Assembly (NCBI GenBank): GCA_026874595.1
Contig: CM049316.1
Coordinates: 34,045,339-34,109,338, forward strand
DNA from: Sipunculus nudus
Lineage: Eukaryota; Annelida; Sipuncula; Golfingiida; Sipunculidae
Direction: 5' to 3'
DNA: 64,000 nt
Below the pieces are notes generated by a model. That model had not been told where the DNA came from and did not search any database. It saw only the letters and a program-made list of their open reading frames with translations. This document shows, one piece after another, positions 1 through 10,110 of the stretch. Within the stretch, counting starts at the first letter, position 1; every line of letters starts with the position of its first letter. A program made the position numbers and the translations under genes.

Positions 1-221
1 TTATTCAGGTATAATTATTGTTACTAGAACATGCCAAGGTGTATATTTGAGAATCAAACATATACTTGTTTTTTTTTAATCCTGCTTAATAAAAGAAGAA
101 CTATATGGGAAAGTTTTGGAGGTAGACTGCTTTCAGTGTTGGGGTTATATTAGGGAACCCGTAGTATTATGCTGCTGTCACAGTATATTGTACACCATGC
201 ATATTGTTTTTAATTTTGCAG

Positions 222-420
222 GACACATATAGGTTAAATCCAGAACCACAGAGTACCAAAACCTTCACCAGGGGGAGCCACACATTTACCTACGCTGTGT
301 ACCAGCTGGCCGAGGTCTTAGCTTCAGCTAAAGCCCTGAACCTGGGTCTATCATACAATGCTCCCCTGAGCTACTCTGATGTAACACCACCAGTTGTTCA
401 TGTTCATCATTTCCAGACCG
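222..420 (+). CDS. PIGT: PIGT exon a (first exon in window)
   Basis: The acceptor TTTTGCAG ends at 221 and the donor GTAAAA starts at 421. The exon encodes [10 protein letters not shown]... to ...VVHVHHFQT plus the first base of a Gly codon completed at 2934. It lies in the lumenal part of PIG-T. Confidence 0.9.
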
Positions 421-3400
421 GTAAAACTTTTTGTTTTACTTAACTTTACCCCTAAATTTTCAGCCCTAATTAAATTATGGGTTGATCAGTATATTTCATT
501 ATTGATAGTTGAGTACTAATTTTTTAGTCGGTTTCTTGTGTCCCCCTTTGTGCACAATCATTGAAAAGATTTGATTATTTTTTTATTTTTTTTTTACATT
601 GACCTAGTTTTTCTATGTCCTATGCCACCTTGCAGAATTAGTGACAGACTGGAGTTGAATTTCTGACCACATACAAGCATGTCTCACATGTGTTTCGTGG
701 ACGATTTGCAACTTGTGTGTGGCACAGGAAATGACTAGTTACCATAGAGATGGGATTTCACACTGTGGTAATTTAATTATCACTTGCAGCGAAATGTAAG
801 ATTATAACTTATAATATAAGATGTTTACAACAATATGTAACAATAGGATGGATGGCTTTTGCAGTGTGATTTTCTGTATAACTTGTGGAATGACTAAAAT
901 AAGCCTAGCTTTCCAATATAAGTGCTCATTGAGTCACGTGTTCACAGCTAAAATAAACATTGCTTGACAATCCATGGTGTAGGTAAAGCACTGTTGAAAG
1001 ATTGTAAGTTAGGAAAAAAAAAGGGTGGGTACTCAGGTACTTTTTTCATAAATCAATGCATGAGGGTGATTTTTTTAACCTTTTTTGTAAGTTTCGATAA
1101 AAATGTCATATGATCAAGGTAAGGCATGATAATAACAGAATTGTGTTGCTAAACAGGTTAAAGCACTACATAACAAAGGAAATCTTATCAAAATTGCGTT
1201 ATTTTATCTTCTTGAACGAAATGTCTGAGCGGCTGGAGCTCACAATTGGTAAGTTTCTATTGAAAATGAAAATCCAAATATTTGATGCGAGGAGTTAAAA
1301 TTGACATGCACGATGCCTTAGAACCTTACCTTTTTTTGCCTGAGAGTTGATATATTTATTAGCTCAGCTGACTATAAGTCATCTAAGCTATAGTCGTGGT
1401 CCTTTGTCCGTCGTCCATTATCAGGGCACATTTTGAAACCGTTGGACCTATGAATCCAAAACTTTGCATACAGTTTAATGTCCCTAAGATCTCTTACCAT
1501 ACTGAAAATTGGGTCACTCAGACTTCGTTCCTTCAAGATATTAAGGAAAATCCTCTGTTAACCCATTGTTACAGTTCATGACTGCCTAATCTCAAAACCA
1601 CTGATCTAAATGTGATCATAGAAAATATTAATATTGTTCCATACATTTACTATGTTCATACCAAAAATTAGGTCAGAATTGCATTATTTGTTGAAATTAT
1701 GGGCCCAAACATAATGCACCTTGTAAAAAATAAGGAAATATATTCACTCACTTAACATAAGAATTGCTTATGCTAGAGACTTTTTTCAGGGATATATCTT
1801 CATTTAATCAAGATTCAATTGTATACTGAAAAATATATATGATTTTGCAATTTGTTTTAAGTTATTAGCATAAATATAAAATCAGTACCTTAAAATTTGC
1901 CCAACTTTGGCCACGGCACATTTTTTTCCTGGAAGTACTGTGGATTTAATTTTCACAGCATGTACACATAAGCATTTAATCTGTTAAAAGCTGCAAATTA
2001 GGCTAGTTATTGATTTTTTTTAGGCTCTTGTTGTATTCCCTTACATTGTCAAGCAGTCCAATTTGGTCACTGTAGGTCATTCAGTGCAGCCCTCTATGCT
2101 CCCCAGGCTGTTATGTAATCCCATCACTTGGGCAAGCCCCCTCTCTTGTTGAGCTTGTTCAGGCTGTCTGCAGTTAATACCACAGAGAGCCTTTCTCTCC
2201 CCGCCCCACACCATTCTGTTAAGAGACCTGTACTATAAACAAGATGAATCTTATAATTTCACATTTTCAGTAACTAGCAGTAATAACAGAGACCCTTCCC
2301 CCACCCACCTCTTCAATACACAGGACTGAAAAACAAGACGAATCTTATGATTTTTATGTTAAACTAAATTCTTTTTGTTAAGACTTAGCAAAAAAATGTT
2401 CAAGAATTTAATCCTAATATTCAAATGTGATAAAATATTAGGAACTTATGTAAGTGCTAACTGACAAGATTTAAGAAGATATAAATATTTTGTAGCATTT
2501 CATTCATATCTCTTTAAAGTTGGCCAGGCCTAGATGTGAATAAGACTGTTAAATTTTAAAATTAGTAAAATTGGTCAAACTTTGTGGGATTAAATTTCAA
2601 CTCATATGGCCACATATTTAACTTTTGAAAACTTAATTACTGCACACGATTTTTTTAAATGTTACATTCATATAACACTTACCGTAGGCCCATTTTTCCC
2701 TTGGTGCATCACTAAATGGTTTCAGGCCAAAAGTTTCATTAATTACACAGGGCATGTGCTTTTCCATTATCCTATAATTTACAGAGTTTGATTTTAGCAG
2801 GGCAGTTTTCTCTTAGCTTTTCAAATGGTAATATACATGAAAAACCAAAAGATATAAAAGTATTTTGCAGTTACTAATATTTTCCAAAATTCAGCTGTTC
2901 TTCCTGACCCATGGGTCCCATGTTTAACTTCAGGTTATGGACAGGAGAACGGAGGCATCATGAGTCTGATCCACAACCATCATCCTACACAGGAAATCAC
3001 CGTCATCTACATGCAGACAGTACCATGGTACCTCCCTGTGTTTTTCCACACCCTGAAAATAAAAAACTTCAAGTCACTGTCTGTCGGAGAAAATGGAACC
3101 AGAGTCAGACCTTGTAAGTTGTCCTCATGTAAATGGTACACTCCTACCTACTGATAACACAGATTGAAAGAAGAAATATGATAAAAAAAAAATGTAATTA
3201 ATTTTATAAGGTTATATGTATGTATATATTATGTGCATACATACAGGGATTGTAATATTTTGAAATTTTTCACCTTTCCAACAGAAAGACATGGATACAG
3301 GTTTGCCTTTTTGCAGAAAAATATGCCTATCTGCTAAAGATTTGTCCTATCAAGCATCATATCAAACTGTCAGTCACCTAGCTCAGTGTAAACCTGATTT

Positions 3401-5117
3401 TGCCTTCTAACATGCCATCCTACATGCATACTTGTATGCGAAAAGAACTGAATGTTTTCAATAGTAACACTGTTATATCAGAAACAAGATTGTGCAGTGA
3501 GTAAGAAACAAGGGAAATACAGGAGCTGATGGCCTATAAGCCAGAAAGTATAAGAAATTATCGACCATTTTTATAAGAAAATTTAGGAAATATAGGATTC
3601 AGTGGAACACCACCTGTAAAATATTTTGTTTTTGTGTCAGGTTTGTTACTACTTATCAGCTACTAATGTGGAAAACATCTAGGTGTTCACCTTTTCAACA
3701 GATTGGTACAAAATGAAAAATACCTTTCCGTGCAAGTGTTTGCCCAGATCGAAAGGTGCCATGGCCCCAATATGTGCACCCTCATGAATTCTGTGGTTCC
3801 TGACATTCTGCCAAAAGCTAGAGAAGCCATTCCTTTCAGTCATATGATAATAATAGTTTATTACTTTGTTATTCAATGCTTCATTATTTGAATAAAATTT
3901 TCACACTTATTTCATGAAATAATATTTATATAATATATAAACCATTCATACTGATTATTAATAATTTACAATATATGTGTATTGTGTAGTGCATACCCAC
4001 TTCATACCTGGGAAGGATCGTCAGAGATCGTACCATCTGGAGCTGGTCCTGACACTCCCAGCGAACTCCGTCACTAAAGTCAGCTTCCAGTTTGAGAGGG
4101 CGTTGTTGAAGTGGACAGAATATCCTCCGGACGCTAACCATGGCTTCTATGTGGGTTCTGCGGTGATCAGCGCAGTACTGCCTGTTGCTGAGCATGTAGC
4201 AGCTCCCCCTCAAAGCAGCTCACTCGTATCCTCAAGGTATGGACATAAGGCACACTGACACTTTATATAAGATAATTGGTGTCTGAACAAATCAAATTTG
4301 TTAAGGCAGTAACCCTGGGGAGAAATCACTTAATCAGTCCAGGTCATTTAAAATTAATATTACACCAATGAAATATATATCATTTTAAACCAAGTACAGT
4401 ATTCTTTCTGATGATGAATACATGTATTTTAAAATTCACATTCATTTTCATATGTAATTTTAATATTGTTTACTGAAAGTTTTAAAAGGTACACTTTTAA
4501 GCACCCAGTAACAACAAACCACTAATATTAAACTACATTCATACATGACAATATCTCCAAACTGCATTTTTTTTTTCCCACTTCAATATTCCTTTCCTGT
4601 TTTAAAATGAAATTCAAAATTTTTTATTGAATCAGAATTTTAAAACTAAGTTTCAAGTTATACTTTTGATATAAACAAACTGTCAATATATCAGGACAGG
4701 ACCATCTGATAATACCATTATGATATTTGACTTTGTTTTGAGTGTATCAGTGCACAATCATAGTATTATAACCCTAATTATGATGTCTAGATTTTCTTTT
4801 TCAGTTTTAATGATACATCATCGTCGTTCTTCATGAGGCTCCACACAGAGACACTCCTTGTCACTCTCCCGACCCCGGACTTCAGCATGCCGTATAATGT
4901 TATCTGCCTCGCATGTACAGTTGTTGCCATAGCTTTTGGCTCAATACATAACCTCACCACTCGACGATTTGTTATCCAGGACCCAGACAAGCCGACGGGT
5001 CTGATTGGAAAAGTAAAATCTTTCTTAAGTAAATTTAAAAAGAAGAAAGAGCCTGAGGTCCAGGTAAATACAGCAGAGGCAGATACAGAGACAACACAGG
5101 AAGAAGTGAAAAGCTGA
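222..5117 (+). CDS. PIGT: GPI transamidase component PIG-T, 3' part of gene (4 exons)
   Basis: PIG-T is a subunit of the ER-membrane GPI transamidase, which attaches GPI anchors to proteins. Joining 222-420, 2934-3113, 3990-4236 and 4805-5117 gives an open frame of 939 nt (312 residues plus stop), with every exon flanked by AG and GT and all phases compatible. Signature segments characteristic of the family are visible: [38 protein letters not shown] and [18 protein letters not shown]. The last of these runs into one hydrophobic membrane segment near the C-terminus, followed by a short Lys-rich tail (KFKKKKEPE) and an acidic end. The human protein is 578 aa by recollection, so roughly the N-terminal half lies upstream of the window. 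The first base of the window is inside an intron. Identification is firm; the missing 5' exons cannot be described. Confidence 0.95.
1022..1330 (+). mobile_element. MITE-like element, copy 1
   Basis: This is a diverged direct copy of 28964-29289. Shared internal blocks include the stretch around 'cataacaaaggaaatcttat' and 'ggctggagctca'. The ends (GGTACTCAGGTAC... and ...GCCTTAGAACCTTACC) resemble the 19-bp TIRs of the better copy. There is no coding capacity beyond a short chance frame. Confidence 0.65.
1359..2924 (+). mobile_element. Dispersed element family 'AGCTCAG', copy 1 (in PIGT intron)
   Basis: It starts with TTAGCTCAGCTGAC, TATAA, GTCATCTAAGCT (an imperfect terminal hairpin) followed by the shared 'atagtcgtggtcc' and 'ccgtcgtcc' sequence. 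Internal modules ('tgcctaatctcaaaaccact', 'atgggcccaaacataatgca', 'gcccaactttg') are common to the copies at 10111, 13799 and 44823(-). It ends with the family 3' terminus TGACCCATGGGTCCCATGTT at 2905-2924. No ORF of substance, so non-autonomous. Confidence 0.75.
2934..3113 (+). CDS. PIGT: PIGT exon b
   Basis: The acceptor AACTTCAG ends at 2933 and the donor GTAAGT starts at 3114. The exon encodes [18 protein letters not shown] and [13 protein letters not shown], a strongly diagnostic PIG-T segment. The 3' terminus of a dispersed element lies only 9 bases upstream of this exon (see findings). Confidence 0.93.
3114..3989 (+). other. PIGT intron, mostly unremarkable
   Basis: About 3255-3420 resembles 26620-26790 (shared 'tttgcctttttgcag/cctcagga' and 'atcatatcaaa' blocks), so it is probably an old dispersed repeat. 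The remainder shows no recognisable feature. Short frames on both strands around 3700-3890 lack codon or family support. Confidence 0.5.
3990..4236 (+). CDS. PIGT: PIGT exon c
   Basis: The acceptor TGTGTAG ends at 3989 and the donor GTATGG starts at 4237. The exon encodes [20 protein letters not shown] and [16 protein letters not shown], the best conserved block of the family. It joins in frame on both sides. Confidence 0.94.
4805..5117 (+). CDS. PIGT: PIGT last coding exon
   Basis: The acceptor CTTTTTCAG ends at 4804 and the stop TGA is at 5115-5117. The exon encodes [12 protein letters not shown], the C-terminal membrane helix (about [16 protein letters not shown]), a basic patch with KFKKKK and a Glu/Thr-rich tail. 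Confidence 0.94.
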
Positions 5118-5366
5118 TGGTGTAGACACATTCTACAGCTTCTGTGATCTTTTGAGGTTTTTAAGTCTTAGCAGACCTCTCCTTTCTGTGTATTATATGC
5201 AGTATCCTGAATGTTTTCCTCTGTTGAACTGTCTAACATCAAACACTGGATTTTTCTGAGAGATACATGATACAGGATCGCTCTTACAGTAGTCTGTTCC
5301 ACACAATGTGAATTCAGCAGATCAGTTGAAAATGGTAAACTGCAGTAAAAATGAAGTATAAAAATT

Positions 5367-5376
5367 AATAAATAAA
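5367..5376 (+). terminator. PIGT candidate polyadenylation signals
   Basis: Two overlapping AATAAA hexamers start at 5367 and 5371, about 250 bases after the PIGT stop codon. The spacing suits a short 3' UTR. No transcript evidence is available. Confidence 0.6.
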
Positions 5377-5740
5377 CAGAGCAAACCAGAAAATTTACAT
5401 ACTTTTTTAGAAATACAGTTAATTATATATCCAAGGCAAACAGTGTATTATTCACAACTTTTCAGTCGCATCAATGATATCAAAAACTGCTGACTAGCTA
5501 TTCATTTTCCTAAATGTGCTCAAAATGTAAGGGTCAGAACAGGTTTGTGCTATGTCACTGGGTTTTATCTCTCAGAAGAATCTGAAGGGTTGTGAAAGAT
5601 AAATGCTGGCTAGTTCTCAGTACTGTTGAATGATTTGAATTGCCATTTTCCATTTAATTCTGAAATAGGAGAATTGTGCAGTAGATAACACCCTTTTAAA
5701 AAAAAATTCCTCAATTAATGTGGTTATGCATATTAATGTA

Positions 5741-5771
5741 GTTAACATAGTAATGATATAACTATGTTAAC
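5741..5771. repeat. Perfect inverted repeat with 11-bp arms
   Basis: GTTAACATAGT and ACTATGTTAAC are separated by 9 bases. It sits directly before the ~30-bp minisatellite and could form a small cruciform. Confidence 0.8.
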
Positions 5772-5785
5772 TATGTGAATATAGT

Positions 5786-6044
5786 CATGTTATTACTGGA
5801 CACACACCAAAAAAATGTTATAACTGGACACATGTCCATGAAATGTTATTACTGGACACATGCTCACTAAATGTAGTTACTGGTCAAATGCCCACAAAAT
5901 ATTACAGTACTGGACACATGCCCACAAATGTTATTAATGTACACATGCCCACAAAATGTTATTAATGTACACATGCCAGCAAAATGTTATAATGAACACA
6001 TGCCCACAGAATGTTATTAATGGACACATGCCCACATATGTTAA
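5786..6044 (+). repeat. Minisatellite, unit about 30 bp
   Basis: Roughly eight imperfect copies of a unit like ATGTTATTAATGGACACATG-CCCACAAA follow one another. The repeat lies just beyond PIGT, and the units vary in length and base sequence. Confidence 0.85.
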
Positions 6045-6550
6045 ATATGAAGCTTGACCCTGATATATTATTAGCCAATCTTTTTGTTATATGTAGGGTA
6101 TGCTTCATGATGCTTTTGGTTGATATGTATTTTTTTAATCAGTAGAAATGTATTAGGTATATCTAAGTGTGCTTTTTACATTTGGATCTTATTAATGGGT
6201 CATATGATTATTATTTCATAGATTATGTCAAGATCCAGAATTTGAGAGATAGGCTAGGGTTAGGACAAGATAATTTAAGAGGTAAAAAAATACCAGAAGA
6301 CAGTTGATGAAAATCTTGTAAAATAAACAGGTGACCTTAATTTATTGATTGTTAAATTAGTTTGAGCAATTTAAAAGATACACATTTCTTATATAAAATT
6401 ATTTACATTGTGTATATGCAGTAATCATTTATACAGTAAATCTCTGTGGTGTGAAGTTAAAGTGACCAACAAAAATCTGTTACATTGGAGGTGTGTCCAA
6501 AGTGGCTTTACTCAGTAATATATTTTGCAAAAATCTAATGGTTTTCATTT

Positions 6551-6565
6551 ATGTATGTATGTATG

Positions 6566-6613
<48 letters not shown>
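6551..6613. repeat. (ATGT)n then (TA)n microsatellite
   Basis: A short ATGT run leads into about 45 bases of alternating TA. Confidence 0.95.
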
Positions 6614-6617
<4 letters not shown>

Positions 6618-6885
6618 CTATGTATACAATTGTATACTAAATTGTTGATGTAATTAAGTTAAGCTGATGACTGTATAGGTTTGTATAAAACAGACAATCT
6701 ATTTGATGTCATATGTCTGTCTAATGGTTTTCACATTTTCTAAATAAATATTCCTCACATAACATCTTTGAAGTTCGATGTTGTTTGGGATGTTGTATGT
6801 TATATGAGTCATAGATTGTGCCATTTCTTAAATTCTTGTATGTTGCATACTTCCTCTCATTTTATATCCTCGCATTAACCTGGCC

Positions 6886-7153
6886 CAGTGTCTACTGTAC
6901 CTGCAGGTCCTGGGTGTGTAATCAACTCCATTGCTGGGTCATACCACTGTGGAACTCCGGAAAGGCGCACCTGTTTATGAGTGGAATAAGACAGCGGGAC
7001 ACAGCCTTCCCATTAAGGCTTCACAGCACTCGACCTGAGACCTACGGATACTGCGTTTAGGGTTGACCCTTAGAAAAATCTCAAATTTGAGATTTGAACC
7101 CATTGTCTCCTGCCTTTGGGTCTTGTATTCTACTCCTATAGACCACAGAAGCT
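6886..7153 (-). mobile_element. tRNA-derived SINE, reverse copy
   Basis: On the - strand this begins GCTTCTGTGG at about 7152, with a tRNA-like head and a B-box-like GGGTTCAAATCTC. The body matches the forward copy that starts at 7241 ('cccattaaggct' as reverse of 'taatggga', 'gctgggtcat', 'ggtcctggg'). It is more diverged than the forward copy. Confidence 0.7.
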
Positions 7154-7240
7154 GGTTGAAAATTTACACAAGGTCAATTAAAAAAACATCTTGGCCCTCC
7201 TCCAACATGATTAAGATCCAGAATCCAAATGGCACAGACT

Positions 7241-7570
7241 GGCTTCTGTGGCTCAAGGCTAGAGCACAGGACTCAAAGCCGGGAGATCGTGAGTTCGAAT
7301 CTCAGCTGAGGCAGTGAGATTTTCACAGTCGGCCCCCAACCAAGGATGAGTGCTCTGCAGGCTTAATGGGAAGGCCGTGCCCAATGGTCGTGTTTCACTC
7401 ACATACAAGTGCACCTTTCAGGGGTTCCTTGGTAGTATGACCCAACAGTTGGGATGATTAAGCATCCAGGGCCTGCAGCAGCAGTAGTCATCAGGCTTGG
7501 TAAATGTAGTATATACAATGTGATGAAATGTGTGATACCGCCCTGTCATGTAGTCTGAAATGGAAATGGA
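7241..7570 (+). mobile_element. tRNA-derived SINE, forward copy
   Basis: The head GGCTTCTGTGGCTCAAGG... contains an A-box-like TGGCTCAAGGCTAGAGC and a B-box-like GAGTTCGAATCTC at about 7291-7303. An unrelated body and an AT-rich tail follow. The inverted partner lies 88 bases upstream. It is called a SINE rather than a functional tRNA because the cloverleaf 3' half lacks a clear acceptor stem and the body continues. Confidence 0.75.
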
Positions 7571-7689
7571 ATTCTGCAGATGCACATATATGTAGTTAAG
7601 TTAGCAATAACAAAAATGGAGGCGTTACCTCCAACAACAACAAATATTTAAGTAAAAAATGATACAGTTAATTTGGTAAAAAGAAAATT

Positions 7690-7741
7690 AATAACTAATT
7701 AATTAATTAATTAATTAATTAGTTAATTAATTAATTAATTA
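7690..7741. repeat. (TTAA)n simple repeat
   Basis: About 50 bases of AATT/TTAA tetranucleotide, with one interruption (TTAGTTAA) near the centre. Confidence 0.95.
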
Positions 7742-8491
7742 CTCTATAAATGGCAGCAGGACAAGACGTGGGTCCGCAGTTTGCCTTTTGTTCTTTAAAT
7801 ACAAAGATGCTCTAACTTCAAGGTATAATTGCTTATACATGAAAATTCTGAGGTAAAATTAAATAATAAAATGTAATTTTCCACATCCTAGCTCAGTGCA
7901 TGCAGACCACATACCACTGACCAACAGACAGGATTATCTTAAATAGGAATGATTTAGAACCATGAACCAGGAAAATTTGTCACCTCTTGGAAATAAAGTT
8001 AACATCCATGAGTGCAAAGGACATTACAGAGACATTTAATCACTATTCACAATAAAACCCATGTTCATAATTTTGGCTATCACTAAAGGTCATGGTGATC
8101 CTTTAGTACTTGCAATAATGTTGCTACAATAATCACCTGGAAATTTCTGAGGAAATTATGAGTTAGGATGTTTTCATAATCCACATTTCCATACCTATTT
8201 GTTTAAACTTACACTATTTTCAACTTCTAGAATGTACAGTTCTAGAATGCTTGATGAATACCACACTATTCTTCAGAAAGCTTTGCAGAAATATGCTATA
8301 ATTTCATTATCGCTTGAATTTTATTTCACAGGCATAATGTGGTTTTAATGTTTTCATTTTTTATATATCTGCAATTGACCTTGCTATATTCTTGAATTAA
8401 GCATATGCACCGGGCCATCATGCATGAAAATGCATCCAGTCTCTGTATCTATTACTTTAGTTAACTGTTTGGTTGATATAACAGACATTCA

Positions 8492-8492
<1 letters not shown>
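7742..8492. other. Intergenic, nothing recognised
   Basis: AT-rich sequence between repeats. I see no coding frame, RNA gene or repeat relationship that I can support. Confidence 0.5.
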
Positions 8493-8546
<54 letters not shown>

Positions 8547-8583
8547 ATAAGATAAGATAAGATAAGATAAGATAAGATAAGAT
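8493..8583. repeat. (TA)n followed by (GATAA)n
   Basis: About 50 bases of TA are followed by about eight GATAA units. Read on the - strand, the TTATC units directly follow the 3' end of the adjacent LINE fragment, as expected for a microsatellite-tailed retrotransposon. Confidence 0.92.
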
Positions 8584-9415
8584 TTATTAGCCTTCAGTTC
8601 CAGGAATTTGTTGTTGACTTGCAATTCATTACATAAAAAATAAATAAGTAAATAGATAGATAAATACATAAAAATAATACATAAAAATACATAAAAATCA
8701 CACATAACATATTGACTATGCATGTAAAATTAAGCATGTAAAAATGATAAAACAGATAATTCTGCAGGTAAAACACATAATTCAAAACATTAAATTTCTA
8801 AGAGGGTTGTGAGTTAAAAAGTTTAATACTGTGTGGTACGAGAGATTTTTTAAAACGAGTTGTTCTGCAGAATATTGTATCTAGGCGTTTACCTGAAGGT
8901 AAAAAACGGAACTCTGAATATAGGGGATGTGTTTTGTGATTCATGACCTTAGATATGAAGGCCATTGTTTTGGTTTCACAGATTTCCTGGTGTGTGGCAA
9001 GAGAAGTACCAGTTATTCTACTACTTCTCTTCCTGGTATTATTCAACTGTTTCTTTAACTTATCAGATATATTTGTAAACCAGAGCTCCAGTGAATAAGT
9101 AAGGACACTGGAAATTACTGAATTATAAAACATGGTAATTATGGTTTTGTCAATATTAAGCTTTTTTTAGATAATAAAGGTAATATAATCTTTTGTTTGC
9201 TTTCTTGGATTGATTCAACACATGTTCTTTCCAATTCAGATTTCTGTCAATAATACATCCTAAGTATTTATAATTTTCTACAATATCAACATCTTCATTT
9301 TTGATAGCAACTGGGGTAATTACAGATTTTGATCTCCTAAAATCAAAGACTACTTCTTTAGTCTTCTTTACATTTAACTGAAGGTAGTGTTCCTCACACC
9401 AACCAGTCACATATT
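8584..9415 (-). pseudogene. 5'-truncated non-LTR retrotransposon, reverse-transcriptase C-terminal part
   Basis: Two - strand frames encode the end of a LINE reverse transcriptase. 9410-9156 contains LNVKKTKEVVFDFRR, NYKYLGCIIDRNLNWKEHV and a RLYYLYYLKK block. About 9157-8798 contains NSVISSVLTYSLELWF, an NTRKRSSRITG-type segment and RFLPSGKRLD near the end. Family knowledge places these motifs in the thumb and post-RT region of CR1/L2/Rex1-like elements. The frame shifts in the A-run near 9158, so the copy is dead. It is truncated at about 9415 and ends in TTATC repeats. No endonuclease domain is present. The exact clade is not settled by eye. Confidence 0.8.
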
Positions 9416-9444
9416 GAATGGTTTTCCTGTAGAGCGATTACAAA

Positions 9445-9467
9445 GATATACATATATATATATATAT

Positions 9468-9498
<31 letters not shown>

Positions 9499-9550
9499 AA
9501 GATAGATAGAAAGATATACAGAGAGAGAGAAAGAGAGATGCAAAGAGAAA
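9445..9550. repeat. (TA)n/(GT)/(GA)n microsatellite cluster
   Basis: Alternating TA with an internal TGTGTG stretch is followed by GATA and GAGA-rich sequence. Confidence 0.9.
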
Positions 9551-9898
9551 GAAGAATAGCCATGCTGGTTCATTGTATAGAAATCCTCGGTAAATAATGT
9601 TTGTAGACCTTTTCATGTTCCATTTTATCTGTTAATCTCTCTCACCATCTGTCCACTCTTTATAATAAGACTTGTCTCGGCCCAAGACGTGATTCGGATC
9701 CGCTCTGCTCCTCTTCGTCGTATCACAGTTGTGGATCCGCAACAATAATAAGACCAACAAAGTAATAAAGTATGACTCTGCTTTTAAAACACATTTTGTC
9801 AATTTGTCCGTTGTTGTCATATGTGTAAAACACCTTTGCACAACTGTTAGCTAGAATTTTCAGACATGGTTCATGGGCTTTTTTATGGTATGTGTTTC

Positions 9899-9902
<4 letters not shown>

Positions 9903-9951
<49 letters not shown>
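9903..9951. repeat. (TA)n microsatellite
   Basis: About 48 bases of uninterrupted TA. Confidence 0.95.
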
Positions 9952-9956
<5 letters not shown>

Positions 9957-10110
9957 AATTTGTAAACTTATATAAACAACTAGCAGAATTTAAATATTAG
10001 GTTTGAAAATATGCATCATTATTCATAAACAGCTAAAAGAGGCGAGTGGCCATGTAATTTATCAAGCAACTTGGCTCACTTGTTGTTTCCTAAAAATAAA
10101 TCACCCATTT

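Larger units (their letters stand above)
421..2933 (+). other. PIGT intron with two mobile-element insertions
   Basis: Nothing protein-coding is recognised here. The intron holds a small TIR element (1022-1330) followed closely by a ~1.57 kb dispersed element (1359-2924) that runs to within 9 bases of the downstream acceptor. The first 600 bases are plain AT-rich intron. Confidence 0.7.

Noticed and set aside
4787-5131. 114-codon - strand open frame
   Set aside because: Exact antisense shadow of the PIGT last exon. The + strand has the family motifs and splice signals.
7241-7313. Functional tRNA gene
   Set aside because: A and B box-like motifs are present, but the acceptor stem does not close properly and a SINE body follows, with an inverted relative nearby.
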